From the NCBI RefSeq assembly GCF_902506435.1, contig NZ_LR733215.1, forward strand, positions 3,345,543 to 3,409,542: DNA of 64,000 nucleotides, written 5' to 3'. The position numbers were made by a program, and so were the translations under genes. Positions 1 through 11,919 of the stretch are shown one piece after another. Within the stretch, counting starts at the first letter, position 1. Each line of letters starts with the position of its first letter. The DNA comes from Nocardioides sp. AX2bis. Its GTDB lineage: Bacteria > Actinomycetota > Actinomycetes > Propionibacteriales > Nocardioidaceae. The notes under the pieces are model-generated. The model was not told where the DNA came from, did not search any database, and saw only the letters and a list, made by a program, of their open reading frames with translations.

Positions 1-131
1 CGAGGGGGCGGAGCATCAGGGGGTTCCTTCCGAGGGGGGACCGGTCGCCGAGAACGGTAGGCAGCCCCGCTGAGAGCCCTCTGAGAGACGGTCGCCACAG
101 CCCGTGCCGACCGCCGGGCTAGGTTGGGGCG

Positions 132-1166
132 GTGCTCGAGATCCGCCGCTACCTGGGGGTCGCCGTCGCCGTGCCGTTCCTGGTCGGTGGGGTGCTCGCG
201 ATCACCCCGGAGGTCGAGCGGGAGGTCGTGCTGACGTTCGCCGACCCGGCGATCGTCGAGTCGAGCGGGCTGGTCGCGCTCGACGACGGCCACGTCGTGA
301 CGACCAACGACTCCGGCGACGAGGGCCGCGTCTTCACCGTCGACGCCGACGGCCGGACCGTCGGGACCACGACGTGGGGCGAGGCCCGCGACGTCGAGGC
401 GCTCGCCCCCGTCGAGGGTGACGTCCTGGTGGGCGACATCGGCGACAACGCGGGCGTGCGGGACTCGGTGAGCATCCTGCGGGTGCCGGTCGGGTCGGGC
501 GAGCAGGAGGTCGACGATGCCAGCGCCGTGGAGCTGGTCTACCCCGAGGGCCCGCGCGACGCCGAGACGCTGATGGTCGACCCGGTCTCCGGGCGGGTCC
601 TGGTCGCGAGCAAGGTCGTGCTCGGCGGGGCGCTCTACGAGGTCCCACCGGACGCCGTGCCGCCCTCGGTCGGGGCGCCGGCGCCGCTCGAGCCGGTCCG
701 CCTGCGCGAGATCGGCAGCGTCCGCGGCTTCGCCACCGACGGCGCGTTCTTCCCCGACGGCCGGCACCTGGTGGTCCGCGACTACGGCTCGGCCACCGTC
801 TACTCCTGGCCCGACCTGCAGGACGTCGGCTCCTTCGACCTGCCCGAGCAGGAGCAGGGCGAGGGGATCGCGGTCGACGAGGTGGACGGCGACTTCCGGG
901 TCCTGGTCAGCAGCGAGGGCGTGGACAGCGAGGTGCTGCGCGCCCCGCTGCCGCAGGCCCTCGCCGCGGCGGTCGCCCCGCTGCCGGAGGGCTCGCCGAC
1001 GGTGCCGCCCGAGGACCCGGCCGTGGTGACCCCGCCGGGGGCGTACGACGCGCCGGTCGCCACCGACGCGCTCGACCGCGGCCCGGGCGTCGGCCCGTGG
1101 CTGGTCGGCGGGGTGTTCCTGCTCGGCGTGCTCGTGGTGCTGCTCCGCTCGCTCAAGCCCCGCTGA
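132..1166 (+). CDS. Membrane-anchored exported protein, beta-propeller-like
   Basis: 344 aa from a GTG start. An N-terminal hydrophobic stretch (about residues 8-24) looks like a signal peptide or anchor. A C-terminal membrane helix (about 319-339) ends in a short basic tail (RSLKPR), as expected for an outward-facing single-pass protein. The middle holds repeats of the type found in NHL/WD-like propellers, such as DSGDEGRVFTVDADG and FFPDGRHLVVRDYG, with a Pro-rich linker before the last helix. I do not recognise a specific family; the propeller call is inferred from repeat texture. The next gene is 230 bp away across a large inverted repeat, so it is probably monocistronic. Confidence 0.7.
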   Translation: MLEIRRYLGVAVAVPFLVGGVLAITPEVEREVVLTFADPAIVESSGLVALDDGHVVTTNDSGDEGRVFTVDADGRTVGTTTWGEARDVEALAPVEGDVLVGDIGDNAGVRDSVSILRVPVGSGEQEVDDASAVELVYPEGPRDAETLMVDPVSGRVLVASKVVLGGALYEVPPDAVPPSVGAPAPLEPVRLREIGSVRGFATDGAFFPDGRHLVVRDYGSATVYSWPDLQDVGSFDLPEQEQGEGIAVDEVDGDFRVLVSSEGVDSEVLRAPLPQALAAAVAPLPEGSPTVPPEDPAVVTPPGAYDAPVATDALDRGPGVGPWLVGGVFLLGVLVVLLRSLKPR

Positions 1167-1172
1167 CGGCGC

Positions 1173-1220
1173 GGTCCGCGGGCCGCGCGCGGCTGAGCGG
1201 GGCCGGTCCGCGGGCCGCGC
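1173..1220. repeat. 16-bp direct repeat, two copies
   Basis: The GC-rich sequence GGTCCGCGGGCCGCGC occurs at 1173-1188 and again at 1205-1220, just downstream of the exported protein gene. Each copy is partly self-complementary (CCGCGG core). It leads directly into the inverted repeat at 1219-1292. Confidence 0.7.
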
Positions 1221-1292
1221 TGTAACGCTGTGTTACTCCATCTGGTCCACCGTCACGGCGCTGCACCAGACGGAGTAACACAGCGTTGCAGC
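1219..1292. repeat. Long inverted repeat, 28-bp arms
   Basis: Arms 1219-1246 and 1265-1292 are complementary over 28 positions, with one mismatch (1240/1271) and one G-T pair, around an 18-nt loop. The outer 16 bp (AACGCTGTGTTACTCC and its complement) are perfect. The left arm itself contains TAAC-N5-GTTA. It lies between two co-directional genes, so a terminator for the upstream gene is the simplest reading. The unusual arm length also allows a regulator site or a relic of a small mobile element. Confidence 0.75.
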
Positions 1293-1395
1293 AGGCTGGC
1301 CGCGGGCGGGCGGGCGGCCGGGCGGTGGTGAGCGGGGTCGACCACTCTCCCGGGTGGTCCTGCGGCGGCGGCCGGCTGGTTAGCGTGACCGGGCC

Positions 1396-2409
1396 ATGCC
1401 TCGCCTGCGCCGCACCTCGCCCGACCAGCCCGGCTGGACCCGTCGCCGCGCCGGCCGCGGGTTCACCTACCTCGATCAGCGGGGCACCCGTCTGGACGGG
1501 CAGGACGTGCTGCGGGTCAAGGAGCTCGTCATCCCGCCGGCTTGGCGCGACGTGTGGATCACGCCGTACGACGACGGCCACCTGCAGGCCGTCGGCACCG
1601 ACGACGCCGGCCGGCGCCAGTACCTCTACCACCCGGACTGGCGCGCGCGCCGTGACGCCGAGAAGTTCGACCGGATGCTGGAGTTCGGCCGGTCGCTGGT
1701 CGAGGCGCGCGAGTCGATCGTGGTCGACCTCGGCCGGGAGGGGATGCCGCTGGAGCGCTCGTGCGCGGTGGCGGTGCGGCTGCTCGACCTCGGCTACTTC
1801 CGGATCGGCAACGACGTCTACGCCGACACCCACGGCAGCTTCGGGCTGACCACGCTCGAGCGGCGCCACGTACGCCGTCGTCAGGACCGGCTGGTCTTCG
1901 CGTTCACCGGCAAGTCCGGCGTCGACCACCGCATCGAGATCGACGACGAGATCGTGGTCGACGCGCTCGAGGTGATGCGCCGGCGCCGCAGCCCGCAGGA
2001 CCCGTCGCTGCTGGCCTACAAGCAGGGGCGGTCGTGGCGCTCGATCCTGCCGGTGGTGGTCAACGACTACGTCCGCGACAGCACCGGGATGGAGGCCACC
2101 GCCAAGGACTTCCGGACCTGGCACGCCACGGTCCTGGCCGCGGCGGCGCTGGCCGGCACGCCGGAGCCCGGCGGGACGCAGGCGTCGCGCCGGCGCGCGG
2201 TCTCCGGGGCGATGAAGGAGGTCTCCGGCTTCCTGGGCAACACCCCGACGATGGCGCGGTCCTCGTACGTCGACCCGCGCGTGGTGCAGGCCTACGAGGG
2301 CGGCCGCACGATCGCCGGCACGACCCGCCGCCACCACGACACCCCCGACCAGCGGCAGGCGGCGCTGGAGCGTGCCACGCTGAGGCTGATCCGCGCCGAG
2401 CAGCAGTGA
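1396..2409 (+). CDS. DNA topoisomerase IB (poxvirus type)
   Basis: 337 aa, the usual length for bacterial topoisomerase IB. The N-terminal part has the family pattern (GFTYLD near residues 22-27, then IPPAWRDVWITP). The catalytic domain carries YFRIGN, a KSGVDHRIEIDD block and DFRTWHATVLAA. The nucleophilic tyrosine is in SSYVDPR near residue 291. These enzymes relax supercoils by transient 3'-phosphotyrosine cleavage. The macrodomain gene follows 31 bp downstream on the same strand, so the two may be cotranscribed. Confidence in the family is high; the physiological role is unknown. Confidence 0.93.
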   Translation: MPRLRRTSPDQPGWTRRRAGRGFTYLDQRGTRLDGQDVLRVKELVIPPAWRDVWITPYDDGHLQAVGTDDAGRRQYLYHPDWRARRDAEKFDRMLEFGRSLVEARESIVVDLGREGMPLERSCAVAVRLLDLGYFRIGNDVYADTHGSFGLTTLERRHVRRRQDRLVFAFTGKSGVDHRIEIDDEIVVDALEVMRRRRSPQDPSLLAYKQGRSWRSILPVVVNDYVRDSTGMEATAKDFRTWHATVLAAAALAGTPEPGGTQASRRRAVSGAMKEVSGFLGNTPTMARSSYVDPRVVQAYEGGRTIAGTTRRHHDTPDQRQAALERATLRLIRAEQQ

Positions 2410-2440
2410 TCCGGTGCGTCGCGACGACGAGGGGACCGGC

Positions 2441-2944
2441 ATGGAGATCACGGTGGTCGAGGGCGACGTCACGCAGCAGCGCGTCGACGCGGTGGTCAAC
2501 GCGGCCAACCGTCGGATGCGCGGGGGGAGCGGGGTGGACGGGGCGATCCACCGTGCCGGGGGACCGGCCGTGCTGGAGGACTGCGTACGCCGTTTCCCAC
2601 AGGGCCTGGCGACCGGCGACGCCGGCTGGACCACGGCCGGCGAGATGCCGGCCCGCTGGGTCGTGCACGTCGTCGGCCCGAACTGGCGGGCCGGCGAGAC
2701 CGACCGCGCCCTGCTGCTGTCCTGCTACACGCGGGCGGTCGCGGTGGCCGACGAGGTCGGCGCCCGCACGATCGCCTTCCCGCTGGTCTCGGCGGGGGTC
2801 TACGGCTGGCCCCGGCGGGACGCCGCGGCGGCGGCCGTCGAGGCGCTCTGCTCGGTGGCGGCCACGACCCTCGTCACCGAGGCACGGCTGGTGGCCTTCG
2901 ACGCCCGGTCCGCGGCGCTGCTGAGAGGCGCGCTGGCCGGATAG
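2441..2944 (+). CDS. Macrodomain protein, O-acetyl-ADP-ribose deacetylase-like
   Basis: 167 aa from the ATG at 2441, chosen because GAGGGG sits about 6 nt upstream; an in-frame GTG at 2414 would add nine residues without a ribosome site. A single macrodomain fills the protein: EGDVTQQRVDAVVNAANRR at the N-terminus, the glycine-rich GGSGVDGAIHRAGG loop, and FPLVSAGVYGWP. MacroD-type proteins bind ADP-ribose and hydrolyse O-acetyl-ADP-ribose or ADP-ribosyl esters; the Asn and Gly loop residues typical of the active subfamily are present. A sirtuin that would make O-acetyl-ADP-ribose is encoded elsewhere in the window (23.9 kb). Confidence 0.9.
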   Translation: MEITVVEGDVTQQRVDAVVNAANRRMRGGSGVDGAIHRAGGPAVLEDCVRRFPQGLATGDAGWTTAGEMPARWVVHVVGPNWRAGETDRALLLSCYTRAVAVADEVGARTIAFPLVSAGVYGWPRRDAAAAAVEALCSVAATTLVTEARLVAFDARSAALLRGALAG

Positions 2945-2951
2945 TCAGGGA

Positions 2952-3506
2952 CTATCCCGGCTGCTGCTCCTCGTCCGCCGCGTCCTGCTCGCGCTCCTCG
3001 CCGCGGCGGCGCAGCCGCTGCGCACCCGGCAGCCCCTCGACGATCTGGCCGACGCTGTCGAAGCGCTCGGTGAGCTGGCCCAGCTCGGGGGAGACATCGG
3101 CCATGCCCCGCAGCGCCGGGAGCACCAGGTCGAGCAGGTCCGGGACCAGCTCGAGCAGGTGGGCGACGGCGTCGACGTGCTCGGTGCCGATCACGTCGGC
3201 GGCATGGCCCGCGGTGGCCCCGGCCCGCTGCAGCGTCGCGCGGTGCTCCGCGAGCGCGCCGACGGCCCGCCGCAGCTCGGCCGCGCCCAGGTCGACCGCC
3301 TCGGCCGCCTGGCGGCTGGTCGCGTCGGCCCGGTCGACGACCTCCTGGGCGTGGGCGTTGGTGGCGGCGACGTCGTCGATGAGCCTCTCCACCCGCGCCA
3401 GGGCGGCGTCGGCGCGGCCGACGATCCGCCAGGCGGACCCGACCAGGTCGGCTGCGGCCTGGGCCGGTCGGGTCGCGGCGCCGAGCACGGCGTTGATCGG
3501 GCTCAT
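2952..3506 (-). CDS. Hypothetical helical protein
   Basis: 184 aa from the ATG at 3506, chosen because AGGAG lies 8-12 nt upstream; the longer in-frame reading has no such site. Rich in Ala, Arg, Glu and Leu with long amphipathic helices (VERLIDDVAATNAHAQEVVD, then LGAAELRRAVGALAEHRATL), and an acidic-basic tail (RRRGEEREQDAADEEQQ). This resembles coiled-coil proteins annotated as hypothetical in actinomycetes. No catalytic motif or signal peptide is visible. It ends 8 bp from the convergent macrodomain gene. Confidence 0.75.
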   Translation of the reverse strand: MSPINAVLGAATRPAQAAADLVGSAWRIVGRADAALARVERLIDDVAATNAHAQEVVDRADATSRQAAEAVDLGAAELRRAVGALAEHRATLQRAGATAGHAADVIGTEHVDAVAHLLELVPDLLDLVLPALRGMADVSPELGQLTERFDSVGQIVEGLPGAQRLRRRGEEREQDAADEEQQPG

Positions 3507-3606
3507 GGAGCTCTCCTCAGCCCGGCGCCTCGTCGCGCCGGACCATCCACCCTGCGCGCCCGCACCGGCGGCCTGCACACCTCCTGGGGTATTCCGCCGC
3601 CGTCGG

Positions 3607-7103
<3,497 letters not shown>

Positions 7104-7182
7104 CCGCCCGCCCGGGCCGCCGGGACCCGTACCCGGGGCCTCCGACGTCCCCGACGCGCCCCACACCGAGGAGACCCGCCCC

Positions 7183-7950
7183 ATGAACCGCCACGAGCTG
7201 CTCGCCCGGCTGCACGAGGACCTCCAGCCCCGCACCTACCTGGAGACCGGCATCAACACCGGCCGCAGCCTGTCCCTCTCCCGCGCCTCGAGCGTGGGGA
7301 TCGACCCGGAGTTCTCGATCACCGAGGAGGTCCAGGCCGACGTGCACCTGGCCCGGACCAGCAGCGACGAGTTCTTCGCCCGTCGCCGCCCGCTGGCCCA
7401 CCTCCCGGTCCCGGTCGTGGACCTGGCGTTCGTCGACGGGATGCACCTGGCCGAGTACGCCCTGCGCGACGTCGTCGCGGTCGAGAGGTTCACCTCGGCG
7501 ACCAGCGTGCTGGTGATCGACGACGTGCTCCCGCGGAAGGTGGTGATGGCCAACCGCAAGCGCAGCACCACGCGCTGGACCGGGGACGTCTACAAGGCCA
7601 CGGCTGCGCTGCGCACCCTGCGCCCGGACCTGGTGGTGGTCGAGATCGACACGCAGCCCACCGGCACCTGCGTGCTGATGCTGCCCGACGCGGCACGCGG
7701 CGGGGTCCTCCCCGGCTACGACGACTGGGTCGCCACGACGGCGGTCCTCCCGGACCCCCAGGACGTGCCGGCCGAGGTCCTGCAGCGCACGAGGGCCATG
7801 GCGCCGGAGGAGTTCCTCGCCGCGGTCGACTGGACCCGGTGGCGTCGCGCGCGGCAGCAGGGCGAGGGCCTGGCCGGCGCCCGCACGCTGCTGGAGGACC
7901 TGATCAGGAAGAACGACGAGCTGACGAGCCGAGTCGCGCCAGGCGCCTGA
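7183..7950 (+). CDS. Class I SAM-dependent methyltransferase-like protein
   Basis: 255 aa. The N-terminus reads YLETGINTGRSLSLSRA, a degenerate SAM-binding loop, followed by VVDLAFVDGMHLAEYALRDV and SVLVIDDVLP, as in the Methyltransf_24 family. These proteins often accompany glycosyltransferases in capsule or teichoic-acid loci. It follows the GT61-like gene. Its last 47 bp overlap the 3' end of the convergent small gene at 7904-8395. The substrate is unknown. Confidence 0.78.
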   Translation: MNRHELLARLHEDLQPRTYLETGINTGRSLSLSRASSVGIDPEFSITEEVQADVHLARTSSDEFFARRRPLAHLPVPVVDLAFVDGMHLAEYALRDVVAVERFTSATSVLVIDDVLPRKVVMANRKRSTTRWTGDVYKATAALRTLRPDLVVVEIDTQPTGTCVLMLPDAARGGVLPGYDDWVATTAVLPDPQDVPAEVLQRTRAMAPEEFLAAVDWTRWRRARQQGEGLAGARTLLEDLIRKNDELTSRVAPGA

Positions 7951-8395
7951 GACGGCGTGACCTCCGCAGGCGTCGCAGCAGCCGCGAGGCCGCGGGCTGA
8001 CGGGGGGCCGGGTCCTGGTCCGGGCGGGGACGGGCGCGGGACGGTCGCGACGGGGCCGCCTCGTCACCCCAGAGCAGGACCACGGGCCGCTCGCCCTGGA
8101 CCAGCAGGCGGCACCCCAGGGGGAGCGGGCCGTCCGGCGTGCGCAGCCGGACCTTCCAGGTCCCGTCGGTCAGGTCCGCCCGGGGGAACCGGGCGACCAG
8201 CCGGCGTACGTCGCCGCTGCCGGACACCGTCGGGACGGCCGTGAGGTGGTGCTCGCCGCGGCGCAGCACGACCGTGTCGTCCGGCCCGGGACGGGCGGTG
8301 GTCCCGTCCAGCACCAGCTCCACGTCGTCGGCCACGCGTCGCGCGTAGCTGTTGACGAGGTCGGCGGCGGCCGCCGGAGGTAGCGATGATCCCAC
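7904..8395 (-). CDS. Hypothetical protein, glycan-locus type
   Basis: 163 aa from the GTG at 8395. The front two thirds form a beta-rich domain (DDVELVLDGTTARPGPDD, VARFPRADLTDGTWKVRLRT, CRLLVQGERPVVLLWGDE). The tail is extremely Arg-rich (RLLRRLRRSRRLRRLARL), suggesting binding to nucleic acid or an anionic polymer. Similar beta domains occur beside or fused to glycosyltransferases, but no function can be assigned. The tail region overlaps the convergent methyltransferase-like gene by 47 bp, so part of it could be an annotation artefact. Confidence 0.6.
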   Translation of the reverse strand: MGSSLPPAAAADLVNSYARRVADDVELVLDGTTARPGPDDTVVLRRGEHHLTAVPTVSGSGDVRRLVARFPRADLTDGTWKVRLRTPDGPLPLGCRLLVQGERPVVLLWGDEAAPSRPSRARPRPDQDPAPRQPAASRLLRRLRRSRRLRRLARLGSSARRSS

Positions 8396-8477
8396 GGCGC
8401 GAGTGTAGGGCGCGTGGAGCGCCCGGACCCCGCCCCGGGTGGTGCGGGCGCGGCGACCGGTCCGATAGACACGACCG

Positions 8478-10019
8478 ATGAGCACCCCTGCCCGCTCCGC
8501 CGAGGAGCTGCGCACCCTGACCCGGGCCGACCTGATGGACCTCGCCCGTGGGCAGCAGCTGCCCGGACGGTCCTCGATGTCCAAGGACGAGCTGGTCGAG
8601 GCCCTGGTCACCTCCGGCAGCGACCCGGCGGAGGGCGGGGACGTGGGCGCCCAGGCCCGCGTACCCCACGGCTCCCGGGTGGACGCGTTCCGCGCGCTGG
8701 CCGAGCAGCGCGCCCGCGGCGAGGTGCGCTTCATGCCCCGTCAGCTGCGCGGCCACGACCGGCGCCTGCACGTGCGCCAGACCGTCCGCGAGGACCACGA
8801 GACCCGGATCGCGCACCGCAGCCAGGACGCGGAGGCGAAGTTCGAGCTGCTGGCCGACTCGCTCTACTCGTTCTTCCGCGGCACCTGCCTGCTGTTCTAC
8901 CGCGACATCGCCGGCGAGGACGCCTGGATGCCGACCGTGCTGACCCTGGGCGACGTGCACCCGGAGAACTTCGGCGTGATGCCGAGCGCCGACGACGTGC
9001 CGATCTTCGGCGTCAACGACTTCGACGAGGCCTACTACGCCCCGTTCACCTGGGACCTCAAGCGTGGGGCGGTGGGCTTCGTCATCGCGGCGGGGACCGA
9101 GGGCGGGATGGGCACGATGAAGCAGCTGCGGATCGCGGAGTGCTTCGTGCGCGGCTACGTCGGGGCGATGCGGCGCTACGCCTCCGACGCGACCGAGCAG
9201 CAGGGCCAGATGCGCGAGGACAACGCCCCCAAGCTGATCCGGCGCCTGATCAAGGGCGCGCACGAGGACCGCGACGCCTGGCTGGCCCGCAAGTACCACG
9301 ACGAGTACCGCCGGGGCTTCCGCCCCGACGACGAGCACGTGCCGGTGACCAGCAGGGTCGAGGAGTTCCAGGCCGCGCTGGACCGCTTCGTGCGCGACAA
9401 CGACATCGAGGTCCCCGCCCGCGCCGGTCGGATGCGGGTCAAGGACGTCTGCGAGCGGCTCGGGCAGGGCACCGCCTCGCTGGGCCTGCCCCGCTACTAC
9501 CTGATGGTCGAGGGGCCCAACGCCGACGGCACCGACGACGTGATCATCGAGTTCAAGCAGGCCCGGCGCTCGGCCCTGGCCGGGCTCGCGCCGCCCTCGG
9601 AGTTCCAGATGGACGGCACCGCCGAGCGGATCACCCACGCCCAGGGCGTCCACCTCGTCCGGGGCGACCGGTTCTACGGCGCGGTCGAGATCGACGGGCT
9701 GTCCTTCATGGTGCGCGAGCGGGCGCCGTACAAGGACGAGATCGAGCTCGAGGACCTCTCGCCCAAGCAGTGGCGCACCTACGCCCGGATCTGCGGGGAG
9801 TCGCTGGCGCAGTCCCACGCCCTGTCCGACGAGGCCGGTCTCGTCGACCACGACATCGAGCCCGACGTGCTGGCCGCGATCGGCCCGGAGGACCTCTTCG
9901 TCACCGACCTCGTGGCCTACGCCGCCGAGGCCGCCGACCGGGTGCGGGCCGACCACGTGCACTTCCGCGCCGACCACGCGCTCGGCGCGTTCCGGTGGGT
10001 GGACCAGGTCTTCCGCTGA
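8478..10019 (+). CDS. DUF2252 family protein with N-terminal Rho-N/SAP-like domain
   Basis: 513 aa. Residues about 9-42 form a Rho-N/SAP-like helical motif (LRTLTRADLMDLARGQQL). The rest is DUF2252: HGSRVDAFRALAEQRARGE, FFRGTCLLFYRDIA, LTLGDVHPENFGVM, FGVNDFDEAYYAPFTWDLKR, typical of this kinase-fold-like family with the GD-H and D-F-D catalytic-loop signatures. The biochemical role is undescribed to my knowledge. No partner gene overlaps it. Confidence 0.88.
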   Translation: MSTPARSAEELRTLTRADLMDLARGQQLPGRSSMSKDELVEALVTSGSDPAEGGDVGAQARVPHGSRVDAFRALAEQRARGEVRFMPRQLRGHDRRLHVRQTVREDHETRIAHRSQDAEAKFELLADSLYSFFRGTCLLFYRDIAGEDAWMPTVLTLGDVHPENFGVMPSADDVPIFGVNDFDEAYYAPFTWDLKRGAVGFVIAAGTEGGMGTMKQLRIAECFVRGYVGAMRRYASDATEQQGQMREDNAPKLIRRLIKGAHEDRDAWLARKYHDEYRRGFRPDDEHVPVTSRVEEFQAALDRFVRDNDIEVPARAGRMRVKDVCERLGQGTASLGLPRYYLMVEGPNADGTDDVIIEFKQARRSALAGLAPPSEFQMDGTAERITHAQGVHLVRGDRFYGAVEIDGLSFMVRERAPYKDEIELEDLSPKQWRTYARICGESLAQSHALSDEAGLVDHDIEPDVLAAIGPEDLFVTDLVAYAAEAADRVRADHVHFRADHALGAFRWVDQVFR

Positions 10020-10059
10020 CGGTTCGGGCGGGGCCAGGGGGCGCGTGCCTGAGGACGCG

Positions 10060-10638
10060 CTACTGCGCGTCGTCAGGCACGCGGGAGGGGCCGGCTGCGG
10101 AGCGGTCGAGGTCCAGGCTGACCACACCGTGCTCCCACCCCGGGATCGCCTGCTTCTCGTCGTCGACACGGATGGCGCGTTCGTTCAGACCCAGCTTCCG
10201 GAGCACGGCGCGAGAAGCGGTGTTGACTGCCATCGTCTCGGCCCACACCCGCTGGAGCCCCACCGTCCCGAATGCGTGGTCCACCAGCACGCGACCGCCC
10301 TCGGTGGCCAGGTCGCGTCCCCAGGCCGTGCGTCGGAGACGGTAGCCCAGCTCAGCGGAACCACGCCTGTCCGCGTCCGGGATCAGGCACCACCACCCGA
10401 ACCATCGCTCGGGGTCGTGGCGGTCCCACCCGATCCAGAAACCGAGCCCCCGGGCATCCGCCTGGGGCGCGGTGCGTCGGGGCATGTAGGTGCCCACGAC
10501 CTCGTCCCGGGACAGGGCACGGCCGTGGATGAGGCGAAGCACCTCGGGGTCGCTGTCCAGCTCCACCAGCAGCTCGGTGTGCGCGGCCGTCAGCGGCTCG
10601 AGACGTACACGCTCGGTGAGGAGGACGGGTCTGCTCAT
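10060..10638 (-). CDS. GNAT family N-acetyltransferase (RimJ-like)
   Basis: 192 aa beginning LLTERVRLEPLTAAHTELL, the standard opening of RimJ/RimL-type acetyltransferases. Motif A/B region: AELGYRLRRTAWGRDLATEG, then RVWAETMAVNTASRAVLRKLGL. The substrate is unknown. It lies downstream of citrate synthase on the same strand but is separated by a strong hairpin, so independent transcription is likely. Confidence 0.9.
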   Translation of the reverse strand: MSRPVLLTERVRLEPLTAAHTELLVELDSDPEVLRLIHGRALSRDEVVGTYMPRRTAPQADARGLGFWIGWDRHDPERWFGWWCLIPDADRRGSAELGYRLRRTAWGRDLATEGGRVLVDHAFGTVGLQRVWAETMAVNTASRAVLRKLGLNERAIRVDDEKQAIPGWEHGVVSLDLDRSAAGPSRVPDDAQ

Positions 10639-10649
10639 GGTGTGGGAGC

Positions 10650-10699
10650 GGGTCGTGGGTCAGACGACGCGCCGGAGCGCGTCGTCCGACCCACGACCC
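10650..10699 (-). terminator. Strong hairpin downstream of citrate synthase
   Basis: Arms 10650-10671 and 10678-10699 pair over 22 positions with a single mismatch around a 6-nt loop (CCGGAG). It begins 8 bp after the citrate synthase stop. There is no T-tract, which is common for actinobacterial intrinsic terminators. Confidence 0.75.
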
Positions 10700-10706
10700 A
10701 GGAGGC

Positions 10707-11810
10707 TCACTCGCCCCAGGCGCTCTTCCAGCCCTCGATGTCGCTCGCGCTGCGCTCGCCCGGGCCGGTGTAGACGGCCGAGGGGCGGATCAGGCGACCG
10801 GTGCGCTTCTGCTCCAGGATGTGCGCCGACCAGCCGCCGGTGCGGGCGCAGGTGAACATCGAGGTGAACATGTGCGGCGGGACCTCGGCGAAGTCCAGAA
10901 CGATCGCGGCCCAGAACTCGACGTTGGTCTCGAGCACGCGGTCGGGGCGGCGCTCCTTGAGCTCCTTGAGCGCGGCCTTCTCGAGCGCCTCGGCGACCTC
11001 GTAGCGGGGCGCGTTGAGCTCCTTGGCGGTGCGGCGCAGCACGCGGGCGCGGGGGTCCTCGGCGCGGTAGACGCGGTGGCCGAAGCCCATCAGCCGGTCG
11101 CCGCGGTCGAGGAGGCCCTTGACGTAGCCCTCGGCGTCGCCGGACTCCTCGACGTCACCGATCATGCCGAGCACCCGCGAGGGCGCGCCGCCGTGCAGCG
11201 GGCCGCTCATCGCGCCGATGGCGCCGGAGAACGCGGCGCCCACGTCGGCGCCGGTGGAGGTGATCACGCGGGCGGTGAAGGTGGAGGCGTTCATGCCGTG
11301 CTCGGCCGCGCTGCTCCAGTAGGCGTCGATCGCCTTGACGTGCTTGGGGTCGGCCTCGCCCTTCCAGCGGATCAGGAACTTCTCCGCCAGAGTGCCGCCC
11401 GCGTCGACCTCGGACTGCGGGACGACGGCGTTGTGCAGTCCGCGCGCGGACTGCGCGGCGTAGGACAGCACCATGACCGCGACCCGGGAGAGGTCCGCAC
11501 GGGCCTGCTCGTCGGAGATGTCGTAGGTCTGGCGGAAGCCGAAGGCCGGCGCGAGCATCGCGATCGCGGCCTGGACGTCGACGCGCACGTCACCGGTGTG
11601 GACCGGGATGTTGTAGGCCTCCGCGGGCGGCAGGCCCGGGTCGTACGAGCCGTCGATCAGGAGGCCCCAGACGTTCTCGAACGGCACCCGCCCGACGATC
11701 TCCTCGATGTCGACGCCGCGGTAGCGCAGCGCCGAGCCCTCCTTGTCGGGCTCCGCGATCTCCGACTCGAAGGCGACGACGCCCTCGAGTCCGTGGTGTA
11801 CCTCAACCAT
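10707..11810 (-). CDS. Citrate synthase (type 2, 2-methylcitrate-like size)
   Basis: 367 aa from the ATG at 11810, preceded by GAAGGAG. The short citrate synthase found in actinomycetes, condensing acetyl-CoA and oxaloacetate (some paralogues use propionyl-CoA). Seen: SALRYRGVDIEEI at the N-terminus, GPLHGGAPSRV with the catalytic His, MGFGHRVYRAEDPRA with the second His, and NVEFWAAIVLDFAEVPP with the Asp/Glu region. It is divergent from pdxH, a conserved actinobacterial neighbour. I cannot separate citrate from methylcitrate synthase by sequence alone. Confidence 0.92.
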   Translation of the reverse strand: MVEVHHGLEGVVAFESEIAEPDKEGSALRYRGVDIEEIVGRVPFENVWGLLIDGSYDPGLPPAEAYNIPVHTGDVRVDVQAAIAMLAPAFGFRQTYDISDEQARADLSRVAVMVLSYAAQSARGLHNAVVPQSEVDAGGTLAEKFLIRWKGEADPKHVKAIDAYWSSAAEHGMNASTFTARVITSTGADVGAAFSGAIGAMSGPLHGGAPSRVLGMIGDVEESGDAEGYVKGLLDRGDRLMGFGHRVYRAEDPRARVLRRTAKELNAPRYEVAEALEKAALKELKERRPDRVLETNVEFWAAIVLDFAEVPPHMFTSMFTCARTGGWSAHILEQKRTGRLIRPSAVYTGPGERSASDIEGWKSAWGE

Positions 11811-11919
11811 GCGGGACGACTCCTTCGTCGGGACCTTCGTCGTGGGGTGCTCTGGCTCGGCATTGTGCCGCACCGCGCTGGGTGGGTGGCGGCGGGTCGC
11901 GGAGCCGTAGCCTGCTGGC

